Source of the DNA: Telmatospirillum siberiense
GTDB taxonomy: Bacteria > Pseudomonadota > Alphaproteobacteria > Rhodospirillales > Magnetospirillaceae
Assembly: GCF_002845745.1 (NCBI RefSeq)
Contig: NZ_PIUM01000026.1
Location: 1 to 64,000, forward strand
Direction: 5' to 3'
DNA length: 64,000 nt
The translations under genes were made by a program, and so were the position numbers. The notes beneath the pieces are model-generated. The model worked only from the letters and a program-made list of their open reading frames with translations. It was not told where the DNA came from and made no database searches. This document shows, in pieces, positions 8,163 through 17,382 of the stretch. Each line of letters starts with the position of its first letter. Position 1 is the first letter of the stretch.

Positions 8163-9257
8163 TCACATTCCACTGGTCAGTTGCTGCTGAACGGCGATGA
8201 TCCCGAACTGGATCCAGGCGATGGTCCCGGCGACGAACACCATGCCCGCCACCTTCATGGCGTCGCTCTTGGCTTGCAGACTGTCGAGGCTGAGCTTCAT
8301 CCATTCGGCGGAAAGGCGTCCCATCGCCTCTTCCAGATTACCGAGGCTGGCATAGATTCTGAGATCCTCGACGATTTCACGGGCCGGAAACCGGTAGCCG
8401 GTCAGATGCAGCGCCTCGCCCAGATCGTAGCCGGAATTGACGAAATAAAGCGTCGCATCGATCCGTTCCCGCAGCCAGGGATTGGCGATCGTCCGCAACC
8501 GCCGCAACGCTTCCGGCACCGGCATGCCGGCTTTCAGAAAAGCCACCAGCGAGGCCAGGAAACTGGTTCCCATGATCAATTGGTAGAGCGACCAGGGCGG
8601 CCAGGAATCGACCCGCGCCCGCCATTCACCCGTCCATCGGGGCAGCGACCAGACGACGGCCGACAGAAGGGCGAGCAGAAGCGCCAGAAACGGCAGCAGC
8701 CCGGCATGAACCACGCGGGACAGAACGCCCATGGCGGCGGCCAGTCCCGTCCATTTCTCCATCGGCTTTACCTCGGCGAAGGCGGGAATCGCATCGACGC
8801 TGAAAATCCAAAGCAGGATGCAGAGCAGGCCCCCCAAAAAGAGCGGATAGCCGACGGCGGTGGTGATCGCTCCCAGCATCTTCTGGGAAGATTCGATAAG
8901 TCCCGCAGCCTCGTCCAGGGCCTGCCCCAGGTCGCCGGCGCCCGCCTCGATGAGCGACCATTCCTGAACGGGCACCCAACCATCGAGAGCTTTGCCGAAG
9001 GTGTGGCCGTCGTAGACCTTCCGGCGCCAACTGTCGACGACTCGGGCCAAGGGGGACGCGGAGCGCTTGCCGCCCAACGAGCTCACCTGCCAGATGGCAT
9101 CGAGGGCGCGCGGCAGAGGCATGCCGGTCCGCGACAGGCTGGCGATCTTCCGGTAGAGGCGCATCCTGACCCGCGCGGTCAGGGCGAGCCGCGCCTGAAA
9201 CAGCCCGATGTCCATTCCTTCGAACCAGAATACGATCGTATCGAAGATAGTCTTCAT
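8163..9257 (-). CDS. pilR: R64 PilR-like type IVb pilus inner-membrane protein
   Basis: A 364-residue GspF/PilC superfamily platform protein of the R64 PilR kind. Two T2SSF-type cytoplasmic helical domains are seen at about 20-130 (RMRLYRKIASLSRTGMPLPRALDAI) and 210-330 (GTSFLASLVAFLKAGMPVPEALRRL). Each is followed by hydrophobic membrane segments, including VGYPLFLGGLLCILLWIF and a last helix near the C-terminus. The usual role is to couple the assembly ATPase to pilin movement at the inner membrane. The frame extends upstream to 9404, but ATG 9257 forms an ATGA overlap with pilQ. It is the last gene of the 15-gene hybrid operon. No pilin gene lies next to it. Confidence 0.85.
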   Translation of the reverse strand: MKTIFDTIVFWFEGMDIGLFQARLALTARVRMRLYRKIASLSRTGMPLPRALDAIWQVSSLGGKRSASPLARVVDSWRRKVYDGHTFGKALDGWVPVQEWSLIEAGAGDLGQALDEAAGLIESSQKMLGAITTAVGYPLFLGGLLCILLWIFSVDAIPAFAEVKPMEKWTGLAAAMGVLSRVVHAGLLPFLALLLALLSAVVWSLPRWTGEWRARVDSWPPWSLYQLIMGTSFLASLVAFLKAGMPVPEALRRLRTIANPWLRERIDATLYFVNSGYDLGEALHLTGYRFPAREIVEDLRIYASLGNLEEAMGRLSAEWMKLSLDSLQAKSDAMKVAGMVFVAGTIAWIQFGIIAVQQQLTSGM

Positions 9258-10786
9258 GGAGCCGGCAACTTTCCCAGCCGGTATTCGGCCTGTACGGGGT
9301 CGATCACGCCCTCGATGATTTTCTCGATGGCGTGATGCGAGAACTCCCGTCCCCCCAGACGATCCATCCAATAACGATAAGCGTCCTGACGCTCGCCCGC
9401 GCACAGCAGATCCAACAAGGTCTGATCCGGCCGGATGATTTCGGCGACCACGGTCCTGCCGTCATAACCGTTCCGGCAATCGGCGCATCCGCCGCCGGGC
9501 ATCCAGACGGGCCGTCCCTGGAGAATCGGCCGCAACCGCGCCGCCGTCTCGGCCGGCAGGCCGGCGCCGTCGAGGCCGCACCGGCGCCGGCACTTTGGGC
9601 ACAGCCGCCGGACCAGCCGCTGGGCGACCAGACCGCGCATCAGCGAGGCATCGCGCAATTTGAAGGATTCGACGCCGACATCGAGCAGACGGGGAACGAT
9701 GCCCAGGGCGTCGTTGGCATGCACCGTCGTCAACACCTGATGGCCGGTCATCGCCGCTTCGAAGGCATGATGGGCGGCGGCCCGCGTGCGAATCTCGCCG
9801 ATCATGATTCGATCGGGATCGCTGCGAAGCGCGGCCGCGATGGCCTCGGTGTAGGCGCCGTCGCGATCTCCGTCGTTGCGCATGTTGGAAACGGGCAACT
9901 GGACGACCCCGGGAATCCTGTATTCGGGAGGGTCCTCGACCGAAAGGATGCTTTCGCCCGGATTGCGCTCGACGATCCGCCGCATCAGACGTTCCAGCGT
10001 CGTCGTCTTACCCGAGCCGGTGGGCCCGGAGATCACGATGATGCCGGTCTGATTGCCGGTGACGTCGGTCAGCATGTCGACCTGTGCCGGGGAAAAACCC
10101 AGATCGCCGATGGACTGGCCCGCCGCGTGGCCGGCGTAGAGCAACCGCATGACCAGATGGCGGCCGCTGTATCCCACCGGATTGAACTGCAGGCGTACGG
10201 CCTGAACCCCCGGCGGCAGACCCGTCATGATACGGCCCGCCTGATAGCTGAAGGGATCGTAATTGGCATCGGCGGTCCCACCCTCGGCCGCCATCGCGTA
10301 GGCGGTCATGCAGATCTGACGCCCGTGCTCGGCCCGCCATTGCACGGACGCCCCCGAACCGCCCGGCATCGTTTGGAGTTCTCCGTCGATGCGAACCCTG
10401 ACGCTGGCGGTGTCGGCGTCGACGACGATATGAATGTCGCTGGCCTGCACGGCGGCGGCCCTCGACAGCAGGTTCTGCACTTCGCGCTGCATGGTCGTGT
10501 CGTCATGCAGAAGCCGGCTGGCCGAAGACCAGGGGCCCGCCGGCGCCGCGCCGGAATAGAAGCTTCGCAGGGAGCCGAGATCGACGAACTCCGGCGCCCT
10601 GGTGGGAAAGCCAAGCCGGCGAGCCAGCGCGATCAGGGAAATGACGTCGACGTCCTCGGAATGCGCGCGCGAGACCAGGCAGCGTCCATCGGCGAAAATC
10701 GCCACCTTGTCCCGCAAGGCTTCGCTGGCCCGGACCGGGCCCCCGTCACGGGTGATCAACTCCCCGGCGTCGGCGGTTCCCCACAT
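9254..10786 (-). CDS. pilQ: R64 PilQ-like secretion/pilus assembly ATPase
   Basis: A 510-residue GspE/PilB/VirB11 superfamily ATPase of the PilQ subgroup. The Walker A GPTGSGKTT is at about residue 252. The Asp box SVEDPPEYRIPGVVQ follows, the Walker B region DRIMIGEIRT is at about 325, and the His box is MTGHQVLTTVHAND. A tetracysteine zinc site (CPKC and CADC) sits in the C-terminal domain, as in GspE. It would power pilus or pseudopilus assembly from the cytoplasm. ATG 10786 follows the pilP stop by 4 bases; upstream in-frame sequence overlaps pilP and is not needed. With no VirB11 gene in the operon, this ATPase may serve both halves of the machine (inference). Confidence 0.9.
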   Translation of the reverse strand: MWGTADAGELITRDGGPVRASEALRDKVAIFADGRCLVSRAHSEDVDVISLIALARRLGFPTRAPEFVDLGSLRSFYSGAAPAGPWSSASRLLHDDTTMQREVQNLLSRAAAVQASDIHIVVDADTASVRVRIDGELQTMPGGSGASVQWRAEHGRQICMTAYAMAAEGGTADANYDPFSYQAGRIMTGLPPGVQAVRLQFNPVGYSGRHLVMRLLYAGHAAGQSIGDLGFSPAQVDMLTDVTGNQTGIIVISGPTGSGKTTTLERLMRRIVERNPGESILSVEDPPEYRIPGVVQLPVSNMRNDGDRDGAYTEAIAAALRSDPDRIMIGEIRTRAAAHHAFEAAMTGHQVLTTVHANDALGIVPRLLDVGVESFKLRDASLMRGLVAQRLVRRLCPKCRRRCGLDGAGLPAETAARLRPILQGRPVWMPGGGCADCRNGYDGRTVVAEIIRPDQTLLDLLCAGERQDAYRYWMDRLGGREFSHHAIEKIIEGVIDPVQAEYRLGKLPAP

Positions 10787-10790
10787 GGGA

Positions 10791-11411
10791 TCAGAACCCC
10801 ACGCGCCGGGACGAAGAGACCGGCAAGGCGTAGGGCGGCTGGTCCCCCTTGCGGACATAAACCGTGTCAGGAAGGATCTGGACGACCCGCAACCCTCCGA
10901 TAACCCCTCCCGACCTGATGTTCCTCGTCTCCCCGTCGGGCAAGGCGATCAGTGCCACCAGATCGTTGCCCACCTTGTGGATACGCCGCACCAGGGGACC
11001 GACCGGCGCCTCCTGCGGCATATCCACCGAAGAAGGAGGAAGCGATGCGCCGGGGCTCGGCGGCATGGCGGCAGCGGCAACGGGCAGGAATTGCGGCGGT
11101 TTGGCTTGGCCGGCGCTTTCCAGCTCGCGCAGCTTTTTCTGAAGTTCGGCACGCTTCAGGTCCAGTTCCAGGATGGTGAGTTCGGTCTGCCGCCGGCCGA
11201 TTTCCCGTAGAACGCCAGGGAATTGGCCGTTTTCGGGCGGCACCGCTTCGGCAGGGGGCGCGCCCGCGACGACGGACGCGGGCGCGGGCACCATGGGCAG
11301 AACCACGGCCGGTGGCGCGGGAAGGATTTCCTCGGCCATCGCCGGCTGTGCCAAAGGTGGTGCGACCAACAGAAAATATCGAAAGAAACGAGCCCTTTGG
11401 TTAGCGGACAT
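10791..11411 (-). CDS. pilP: PilP-like type IVb pilus biogenesis protein
   Basis: A 206-residue protein fitting R64 PilP. It starts with a signal-like hydrophobic segment (RYFLLVAPPLAQPAMAEE), then a Pro/Ala-rich linker. A coiled-coil stretch ELTILELDLKRAELQKKLREL lies at about 78-98, and a C-terminal beta domain follows (VRRIHKVGNDLVALIALPDGETR, VYVRKGDQPPYALPV). PilP proteins bridge the inner-membrane complex and the secretin in the periplasm. The assignment rests on position between pilO and pilQ and on this architecture more than on strict motifs. It overlaps the end of pilO by 11 bases. Confidence 0.7.
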   Translation of the reverse strand: MSANQRARFFRYFLLVAPPLAQPAMAEEILPAPPAVVLPMVPAPASVVAGAPPAEAVPPENGQFPGVLREIGRRQTELTILELDLKRAELQKKLRELESAGQAKPPQFLPVAAAAMPPSPGASLPPSSVDMPQEAPVGPLVRRIHKVGNDLVALIALPDGETRNIRSGGVIGGLRVVQILPDTVYVRKGDQPPYALPVSSSRRVGF

Positions 11412-12576
11412 AGGCTTTCCCTCTCACACGCCACCCCGATGATTGCCAAGAGACCTCATCGGCCACGAAGGCCGGAATTTTCGCAAGCAGGACGGACAGC
11501 GCGCTCAACGGCAGCCGCCCGCCCATGGAAAGTGGAATCGGGCGGAAACCGCTATTGTCGTCGGCGGCCAAAGACCGCCCCGGCAACAACCCGGCGGCCG
11601 GGCCGCCCTGCTCGCCCAACTCGCTGTCGAGCAGATAGGCCTGCGCGGCCCCCCACAGATGCCGGCGCAAGGCGTCGATGGTCATCGGCCTTTCCTCGCC
11701 GGAACGGCGAAGCAGGGGGATGGTCAGCGGCGTGCTCACGCTGACCCGGTCCGGAGATATCACCACGCTGTTTTTCGGCAACCAGGCGACAGATCCCTTT
11801 TCCCGCCGATAGCGCGCGGTGGCACCACCGGATCCACAGGTCGCCATCTCGATCTCGAACCCCGGAAGCGTCCTGGTTTCCTCGATCGCCCGCTCGCAGG
11901 CCAGGATCAATGACGATACTGTCGGCTGTCCCAGCCAGGGCGGAGGCGGCGCCACCGGCACGCTGGAAACCGTGGGCGCGGCCGGGGGCGAGGGGAAAAC
12001 CGCCATCCAGCCCCCCCAACAAACGGCCGCCGCGCCGCAAAAGGCCAGGATGAATGGCAGAGGAGTGCGGTTAACGGCGCGCAAACGCGCATCGGAATAG
12101 GACGAGATCAGATCGACGATATCGTCCGTTCGCGCCTCTTCCATCCGCCAATGCAACGGCGCGAAAACCGCGTCCCAATCCCCGATCGACAATTCGCTGC
12201 GCAGTTTCTGGCGCGCCTCCTGCTCGCTGCGGAACAGGACGTCGCCATCGGGCATGACCGCCCCCTTGCGAACCATGACGTAAAGCCACCCCTGATCCGT
12301 CCGGAAGACACCGATCCAGCTGGCATCAGCCACAGCCGAAGCGAGAACGGGGGCGATCGCCCGCATTCCGGCCCGGTGTCCGGCTTTGCGCTGCCCCAGA
12401 CCGAATTGGGGAACACCGCGCTTGCGGACGCAAAACAGATCGGCGGCCAATTCCGCCTTGCCCGCCACGATCCGAGCCTCTCGCACGGCCAGGCCGGCCG
12501 TCGGCGCCGCCTGCCAGAACAGCCCGGCGGCGAAGGTCTCCTTTCCAATGCGGATGATCGCGGAAACCTTGTCCAT
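11401..12576 (-). CDS. pilO: PilO-like type IVb pilus accessory protein
   Basis: A 391-residue protein matching R64 PilO by gene order and shape. A cytoplasmic actin-like region covers the first half, a single membrane helix lies at about 175-196 (PLPFILAFCGAAAVCWGGWMAV), then a Pro-rich linker, then a periplasmic domain. It would form part of the inner-membrane assembly platform with PilP and PilN. The ATG at 12576 lies 1 base after the pilN stop; the open frame upstream to 12606 is inside pilN. No clear catalytic motif is visible. The call depends on context (pilL-N-O-P-Q-R order), which is well conserved for this system. Confidence 0.72.
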   Translation of the reverse strand: MDKVSAIIRIGKETFAAGLFWQAAPTAGLAVREARIVAGKAELAADLFCVRKRGVPQFGLGQRKAGHRAGMRAIAPVLASAVADASWIGVFRTDQGWLYVMVRKGAVMPDGDVLFRSEQEARQKLRSELSIGDWDAVFAPLHWRMEEARTDDIVDLISSYSDARLRAVNRTPLPFILAFCGAAAVCWGGWMAVFPSPPAAPTVSSVPVAPPPPWLGQPTVSSLILACERAIEETRTLPGFEIEMATCGSGGATARYRREKGSVAWLPKNSVVISPDRVSVSTPLTIPLLRRSGEERPMTIDALRRHLWGAAQAYLLDSELGEQGGPAAGLLPGRSLAADDNSGFRPIPLSMGGRLPLSALSVLLAKIPAFVADEVSWQSSGWRVRGKAYVR

Positions 12577-12577
12577 T

Positions 12578-14281
12578 CTAGAGGGTCTCCCCGACCGCGC
12601 GCGCAAGCACCTCCGGCGCCATCATGATGACGATGACCGAGCGTCCTTTTTCGGTCTGAATGCTTCCTCCCAGCAGGGAAGGACCGATACCCGGCAGACC
12701 GGTGTCCGCCACGCCGGCCGAGGTGGACTGGTAGCCGGCGAGAACCAGCAGGTCGCCGCTGCGCATGATCGCCTGTTGCAGGAAGGAGCGGATATTAACG
12801 TCGGGCAGTTGGACCTTCGTCCCGTTGGAATCGAACTCGGTCAAAGCCTTGAGATCGGACAGGCTCAGCCCGTATTGCAAAAGAATCTGCCCGTCGTCGA
12901 GAACACGCGGCAGCACTTGCATATTGAAGCCGGTCACCAGCGTCGCCGGGGTGATCTGCGTCTGGGTCGTCGAATTGGTGCCGCTGGCGATGGTCGTCGC
13001 GGTGGAAGCGACATAGCTCTGCTGCTCGGCGACCGATACCGGAGCCACCTGGCCGTTCAGGGTGGTCACGCTGGTCTCGGTCATCAAAGTGACCTTGCCC
13101 ATGGTCTGCAGCGCATCGATGGCGGCGTGAGTCGTCGACGCCAGCGAACTGCCGGTGGCCCATTGCCCCTTGTTGGTCTGCGTGTTCTGGATGGCCTGGA
13201 CCAGATAGGTGGCCGCCGTCCCCGAGGTCACCTTAAGCGGCGCCGGCCCCGCCAGATTGACCGCATATTGGCCCGACAGTTGCTGGAACACCCCGCTCAG
13301 GTCGAGACCCAGATCATAGGTGTCCTTGACGTCCACCCTGAGCACCTTCACCGAGATGGTTACCTGACGGGTGATCCGCCTGTTCTGCTGCTCGACATAA
13401 CTGGCGATACGGCGCATGGCCAATGGGGGGGCGATCACCGTCAGCGTGCCGGTGGCGGGTGACATCGTCGCCTTCGCCCCACCGGGCAGCATCGCCTGAA
13501 CGGCCTCCTTGATATCGTCCCAAAGCTTGATCGACGCCTCGTGCGACGTGTCCTGCAGCATCGAGCCCGACGATGTCGTCCCGTTGCCGGGCGCCGTCGA
13601 ACCACCATTGGCGGAGGAGGACGATCCCGAGGTATTGACCCCCGACCGGATGGTGGAGTTCGACGGAAGAGCCGCCAGAGTGAAGGTGCGGATCTCGTGT
13701 CGGAAAATACGGACCTGCCCGCCCCGATATTCCCATTGCAAGCCGAAATAGGTCGATACGCTGTCCAGGAGCCCCGACAACGGCCCGGACCAGGCCAGAG
13801 CCATGCCGTTTTGCTGACGCGCCGCCGCCAGCACCGGAAGCGACGGAGCGGCGGGCGGCCCGTCCGCGTTCGTCCGCCGGACCGGTTCCGGCGCCGGAAT
13901 GGTGGCGGATGCTGGCAGATCGAGATGTTCCTCCAGCACGACCTTGACGCCGGTCTGAGCGGTGATTTCCGCGGCGATCTCCCTCAGTTCGAGCGAAGCC
14001 CCCATGCTGTTCAACACCACGGCGGCGGCGGTCTCGGCGGCGGCGGGAAGAGCGTCGCCATTGGGTTTCACGACGCTCCGTCCCCCCACCCAGATCCCGT
14101 CATGCAAGGTGATGGTTCCGGCGCGCACCTTTCCCCCTTGAGAAACGGCCTTGGCCATCGCATCGTCCGCCTCCTTTTCACGCAAATGGACGGCCGCCTT
14201 GCTGTCGTCGGCCACCTGGCAGGCCGCCATCGGGAAAAGCAGTGACGCCAGAACCAGCGCCTCGCGCAAACCTTTGGTCAT
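12578..14281 (-). CDS. pilN: PilN-family outer-membrane lipoprotein secretin
   Basis: A 567-residue secretin of the R64 PilN type. It has a lipoprotein signal with lipobox FPMAAC (Cys 21). The N-terminal domains include a secretin/TonB-like short domain (IAAEITAQTGVKVVLEEHLDLP), then a Ser/Gly-rich insert at about 265-290. The C-terminal secretin core includes QVLPRVLDDGQILLQYGLSL, VQLPDVNIRSF and GDLLVLAGYQS, and ends with SVIVIMMAPEVL. It should form a multimeric gated pore in the outer membrane. ATG 14281 overlaps pilL by ATGA. Finding a secretin in the same operon as a VirB9 protein is unusual, since conjugative systems use the VirB7/B9/B10 core instead. Confidence 0.9.
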   Translation of the reverse strand: MTKGLREALVLASLLFPMAACQVADDSKAAVHLREKEADDAMAKAVSQGGKVRAGTITLHDGIWVGGRSVVKPNGDALPAAAETAAAVVLNSMGASLELREIAAEITAQTGVKVVLEEHLDLPASATIPAPEPVRRTNADGPPAAPSLPVLAAARQQNGMALAWSGPLSGLLDSVSTYFGLQWEYRGGQVRIFRHEIRTFTLAALPSNSTIRSGVNTSGSSSSANGGSTAPGNGTTSSGSMLQDTSHEASIKLWDDIKEAVQAMLPGGAKATMSPATGTLTVIAPPLAMRRIASYVEQQNRRITRQVTISVKVLRVDVKDTYDLGLDLSGVFQQLSGQYAVNLAGPAPLKVTSGTAATYLVQAIQNTQTNKGQWATGSSLASTTHAAIDALQTMGKVTLMTETSVTTLNGQVAPVSVAEQQSYVASTATTIASGTNSTTQTQITPATLVTGFNMQVLPRVLDDGQILLQYGLSLSDLKALTEFDSNGTKVQLPDVNIRSFLQQAIMRSGDLLVLAGYQSTSAGVADTGLPGIGPSLLGGSIQTEKGRSVIVIMMAPEVLARAVGETL

Positions 14282-15234
14282 CGCCCTTCCCCCGATTCCA
14301 CCAAGAGAACGCGGTTTCCCTTGTAGAAATGAGCGGAGGGCACGGGTACCGCGGTCGAAAAGCCCTCGAACAATTGACTGGCCGCCTTGGTGAAATCGCC
14401 GGAAAAGGTGGCGGCGGCATCGATCGGATATTCCCGATCCGATTGCCAGACGACCGTCCAGCCGGAACGGCTTCCCCAATCCTTCAGCACCGTCCGCAGG
14501 GACTGCCCCACCGGCGCGATCCAGAGCTCCTCGACCTCGGCCTCGACGACGGGAGGCGAATCCGCCGGTATGACCGCCGGGGGGCCCCCGCCCTGAACCG
14601 GCCCCTCGGCGGGAAGCGGAGGCGAAGACGATGTCGGCGCAGATGGGGAAGAGGGAGAATGTGCCGCCGCCTCTCCGGCCCTTGCCGTTTTCTCCCCATC
14701 GTCAATGGGAAGAAGAGAGGTCGGATGGGTCTCAGGCCGGGTCTCCTCGCGCGATACCGGCACGGGTGCCGCGACCGTCGCGGCGATCGGCTCGATTTCG
14801 AGCGGCGTGGCAGGCAAGACCCGTGGCGCAACCCACAAGACGATGGTGTCGTCGGCCTCGGGGCGAGGAGATTTGACCGTTTCGCCGGCCATGCCCCGCT
14901 TTGCCAGTTCCTGCTGCACGACATTCAGGCGTGACCGGACGAATTGACGAATCGCCGGATCGCGGGGCGTGGGGACGAAGACGACGAGCCGGCTTTCAGG
15001 CTGCGCGGCCAGAGACACCGACAACCGCTCAAGACCGGACAGATCCGCCGCCGTCAACCGATTGGAACGCGCCTCGAACCCCAGCACCAGTCTCGCCCCG
15101 TCTTCCGCTCCCCCGACCGCCGCGTGACCGGGGCGGATGGCCGAAATCCCGGCGAGAATCATGAGGGCGATGCACCATGCGACGACAGGGGGATTCCCGA
15201 TCCGTCCGCCGACCTGCCTGGATCTCATTACCAT
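14278..15234 (-). CDS. pilL: PilL-like protein with C-terminal TcpQ domain
   Basis: A 318-residue exported protein. A signal or anchor helix lies at about residues 18-38. A domain of alpha/beta character follows, then a long Pro/Ser/Ala linker (about 150-235). The C-terminal TcpQ-like domain reads VGQSLRTVLKDWGSRSGWTVVW, with DREYPIDAAATFSGDF after it. In R64 and TCP systems this domain belongs to PilL/TcpQ, which help the secretin assemble. Its position just upstream of pilN fits. The start ATG at 15234 overlaps the virB9 gene end by 7 bases. The N-terminal part is not recognised. Confidence 0.75.
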   Translation of the reverse strand: MVMRSRQVGGRIGNPPVVAWCIALMILAGISAIRPGHAAVGGAEDGARLVLGFEARSNRLTAADLSGLERLSVSLAAQPESRLVVFVPTPRDPAIRQFVRSRLNVVQQELAKRGMAGETVKSPRPEADDTIVLWVAPRVLPATPLEIEPIAATVAAPVPVSREETRPETHPTSLLPIDDGEKTARAGEAAAHSPSSPSAPTSSSPPLPAEGPVQGGGPPAVIPADSPPVVEAEVEELWIAPVGQSLRTVLKDWGSRSGWTVVWQSDREYPIDAAATFSGDFTKAASQLFEGFSTAVPVPSAHFYKGNRVLLVESGEGR

Positions 15235-16403
15235 GCCCCTGCTCCGCTGGAGGCTCCGGCGGCATCGCCCCCCCTGCTCGCCGACCTGGAGCCGCCGCCT
15301 CCGGCCTCGGGGAGGGTTCCGCTGATTTCGAGCGGCGTCAGTGTCTGCTTCACGGCGGCGCGCCGAACGCAGATGACCCGATTGCCATTTCTCAATGTGA
15401 AATCGCCGACGGCTTCGGCAATCAAGACGCTGCCGCGCGGCCCCGCCGTCCTGGTGTTGACGGCGGTGTCGACCCCGTCAACGAGATGATGGACCACCGG
15501 CCGGGCGATGGAATCGCTGCGCTCGCCGAAATCGAAGTAAGTGAAGATGCCGTCTTCGAATATCCGTTCCGGCGCAATGTCGGCATCGGTTTCGCTGCGG
15601 GCGTACATTTTCATATCGAAACGCAGATCTTCGGGACGAAAGACGATCCGCCTCAGATAGTCGGGCATGCCGGCGACGGCGCCGTAACCGGGCGCGTCGT
15701 CGGCCGCGGGGCCCGAGCCCGCCGACGTGCCGATCCCGATGCCGTCCATGTCGTCCCCGTTGCGCGGCGCGTCGACATAGACAGTCAGATCCGTCACCTG
15801 GGAGGAGTTCCACGTCTCCGAGCGAAGGTAGAAGTTGTAGACGTTCCCCGTCGCCCCGAGGACCGTCAAATTACTGTCGGCTCCGGCGTTGCGGGACCGG
15901 ACGGCGACGACATTGCCGCGAACCTTCTTCGCCTCGAAAACGACGGGATCGCCCAGATAGAATTCGTTGGCCTTCTCCCATGCCGGCAAAATCAAGGTCG
16001 TAACCATGAAATCTCGAGTCCGCACGCTCATCACGAAGTCGGAATGCCACATGTAATGAATGACGCCCGGCGCCGTCTGCCCCGCGGCCGCGCTCGGCCG
16101 ATCCCAACTCCGCTGGAGAGTTCCCAAAGGCAGCGAGGGGCTGCGGTCCATGGTGGGGAACTGTCCTCGAGTCTGCTGATCGATGGCCGTTTCGGTGGAA
16201 CTCAGGAATTGCGGGGGGACCGCCTGCTGGTTCCTCGCCGCAGGCGGAGCCGATCCGGTCGCAGCGCCGGAGGTGGTGGCCGTAACGCCGCGCGCGGCGG
16301 TCGGCAACGGAACGGTGGGCACCGTATTTTGAGCCAGCCCCAGGCTGGAGGACACCATGAGGAGAAGCACGCCGCATCCGGCCGATATCGCGAAGGTCTT
16401 CAT
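15228..16403 (-). CDS. VirB9/TrbG/CagX-like type IV secretion protein
   Basis: A 391-residue periplasmic protein with a signal peptide (residues 1-26) and the VirB9/TrbG fold. The segment GVIHYMWHSDFVMSVRTRDFM is followed by TTLILPAWEKANEFYLGDP and AVRSRNAGADSNLTVLGATGNVYNFYLRSE, which is the beta-sandwich signature. A Gly/Ser-rich tail closes it. In canonical systems VirB9 packs with VirB7 and VirB10 in the outer-membrane core. Here a VirB7-like lipoprotein lies two genes upstream, but no VirB10 gene exists in the operon, and the PilN secretin follows instead. ATG 16403 overlaps the virB8-like gene by ATGA. Family call firm; partner set inferred. Confidence 0.85.
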   Translation of the reverse strand: MKTFAISAGCGVLLLMVSSSLGLAQNTVPTVPLPTAARGVTATTSGAATGSAPPAARNQQAVPPQFLSSTETAIDQQTRGQFPTMDRSPSLPLGTLQRSWDRPSAAAGQTAPGVIHYMWHSDFVMSVRTRDFMVTTLILPAWEKANEFYLGDPVVFEAKKVRGNVVAVRSRNAGADSNLTVLGATGNVYNFYLRSETWNSSQVTDLTVYVDAPRNGDDMDGIGIGTSAGSGPAADDAPGYGAVAGMPDYLRRIVFRPEDLRFDMKMYARSETDADIAPERIFEDGIFTYFDFGERSDSIARPVVHHLVDGVDTAVNTRTAGPRGSVLIAEAVGDFTLRNGNRVICVRRAAVKQTLTPLEISGTLPEAGGGGSRSASRGGDAAGASSGAGAW

Positions 16404-17137
16404 TGTTTTGCCGTCACGGAATAGGCGGTCACGATGAAGCCGAGCGGGTTCATATAGCGGTCCTCCCAGCTGATTTCCCGGGGCACATAGGCGGTGGTCA
16501 TGGAGGCGACCCACAGGGAGTCGGCGATTTTCCGGCCGGCCGCGTCGCAGTCGTTGGTGGAGAACTCCACCTGCCAATAGCCTTCCGCGATCTTGCTGAC
16601 GCGATGCACGACCACCGAGCGCACCAGCCTGCGCTGACGGATTTCTTCATATTTCGGAGCCATTTCAGCGACGAACCGCCGATATTCGTCGGCATCCGAA
16701 CGATGGGCGACCACCCCTCCGCCGCCCCAGCGCCGCTTCATCTCGTCCTCGTCGAGAACGATCTCATGGCGCGACAGCACATAGTCGCGAACCTGCATCT
16801 CGGTCATCAGTTCGAAACCCTTCGTGCCGCGCGAGAAAGGCTCGACCTTCACCAGCTGCTCGCTCTTGTCCTTGAAGGTGAGCAGCATCGGCTCGACGCG
16901 AACCAGAGGCGACAGTCCGGCGAGAGCGAAGCCCAAAACGACGTTGACGCATAGGCTGAGGAACATCCCGATGGCGAAAGCCCTGGCCGTCCACAGATAG
17001 CGACGTCCCTCGAGCGCCGGAACGTCGCATTCCGCCGGATAAACACCCAGACGATCTCCTCCGGCCGCGATGGAAGACGGATCCCGTTGGCCCCCGAACG
17101 CCCTGGTCCGGAAGGAGAAGGAGCGGGAGAACTTCAC
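16400..17137 (-). CDS. VirB8/TrbF-like inner-membrane assembly protein
   Basis: A 245-residue bitopic protein. A membrane helix (about 52-75, AIGMFLSLCVNVVLGFALAGL) follows a cytoplasmic N-terminus. The periplasmic NTF2-like domain includes EMQVRDYVLSRHEIVLDEDEM, KYEEIRQRRLVRSVVVHRVSKI and YWQVEFSTNDCD, and ends with a strand pattern typical of VirB8. The GTG at 17137, with GGAAAG upstream, forms a GTGA overlap with the lipoprotein gene, and I take it as start. A longer open frame to 17254 would overlap that gene. VirB8 nucleates T4SS assembly in the inner membrane. Confidence 0.82.
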   Translation of the reverse strand: MKFSRSFSFRTRAFGGQRDPSSIAAGGDRLGVYPAECDVPALEGRRYLWTARAFAIGMFLSLCVNVVLGFALAGLSPLVRVEPMLLTFKDKSEQLVKVEPFSRGTKGFELMTEMQVRDYVLSRHEIVLDEDEMKRRWGGGGVVAHRSDADEYRRFVAEMAPKYEEIRQRRLVRSVVVHRVSKIAEGYWQVEFSTNDCDAAGRKIADSLWVASMTTAYVPREISWEDRYMNPLGFIVTAYSVTAKQ

Positions 17138-17382
17138 GACGCTTTCCAGTAGGGGCCGCGCTGGGGTAACTCGTAGCAGGCGCACGGGCTCCGCTTTAAG
17201 GAATCCCGGTCCGACCCGATTCCGATGGGTTCCAGCAAATTGCTGTTCCCACATCCCGCAAGGCTGAACACCATCCCCAAAAACACGGCGAGGCGAAGCA
17301 GGTGCGCGCCTCCGGCAACACCCATGGTCCTTGTTTCGATTTGCGCGGAATGCGTCATTTCCATGATCCCCCAGGCCTTCAT
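17134..17382 (-). CDS. Small VirB7-like lipoprotein
   Basis: An 82-residue open frame between the third VirB5-like gene and the virB8-like gene. It holds a classical lipoprotein signal: LLRLAVFLGMVFSLAGC (lipobox LAGC), then a short Cys-containing tail ending in CACYELPQRG and a few residues. ATG 17382 forms an ATGA overlap with the upstream gene. An internal ATG at 17325 (63 residues) would put the signal peptide at the very N-terminus and may be the real start. Position next to VirB8/VirB9 and the size match VirB7, which anchors VirB9 to the outer membrane. It is easily missed because a longer overlapping frame exists. Confidence 0.7.
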   Translation of the reverse strand: MKAWGIMEMTHSAQIETRTMGVAGGAHLLRLAVFLGMVFSLAGCGNSNLLEPIGIGSDRDSLKRSPCACYELPQRGPYWKAS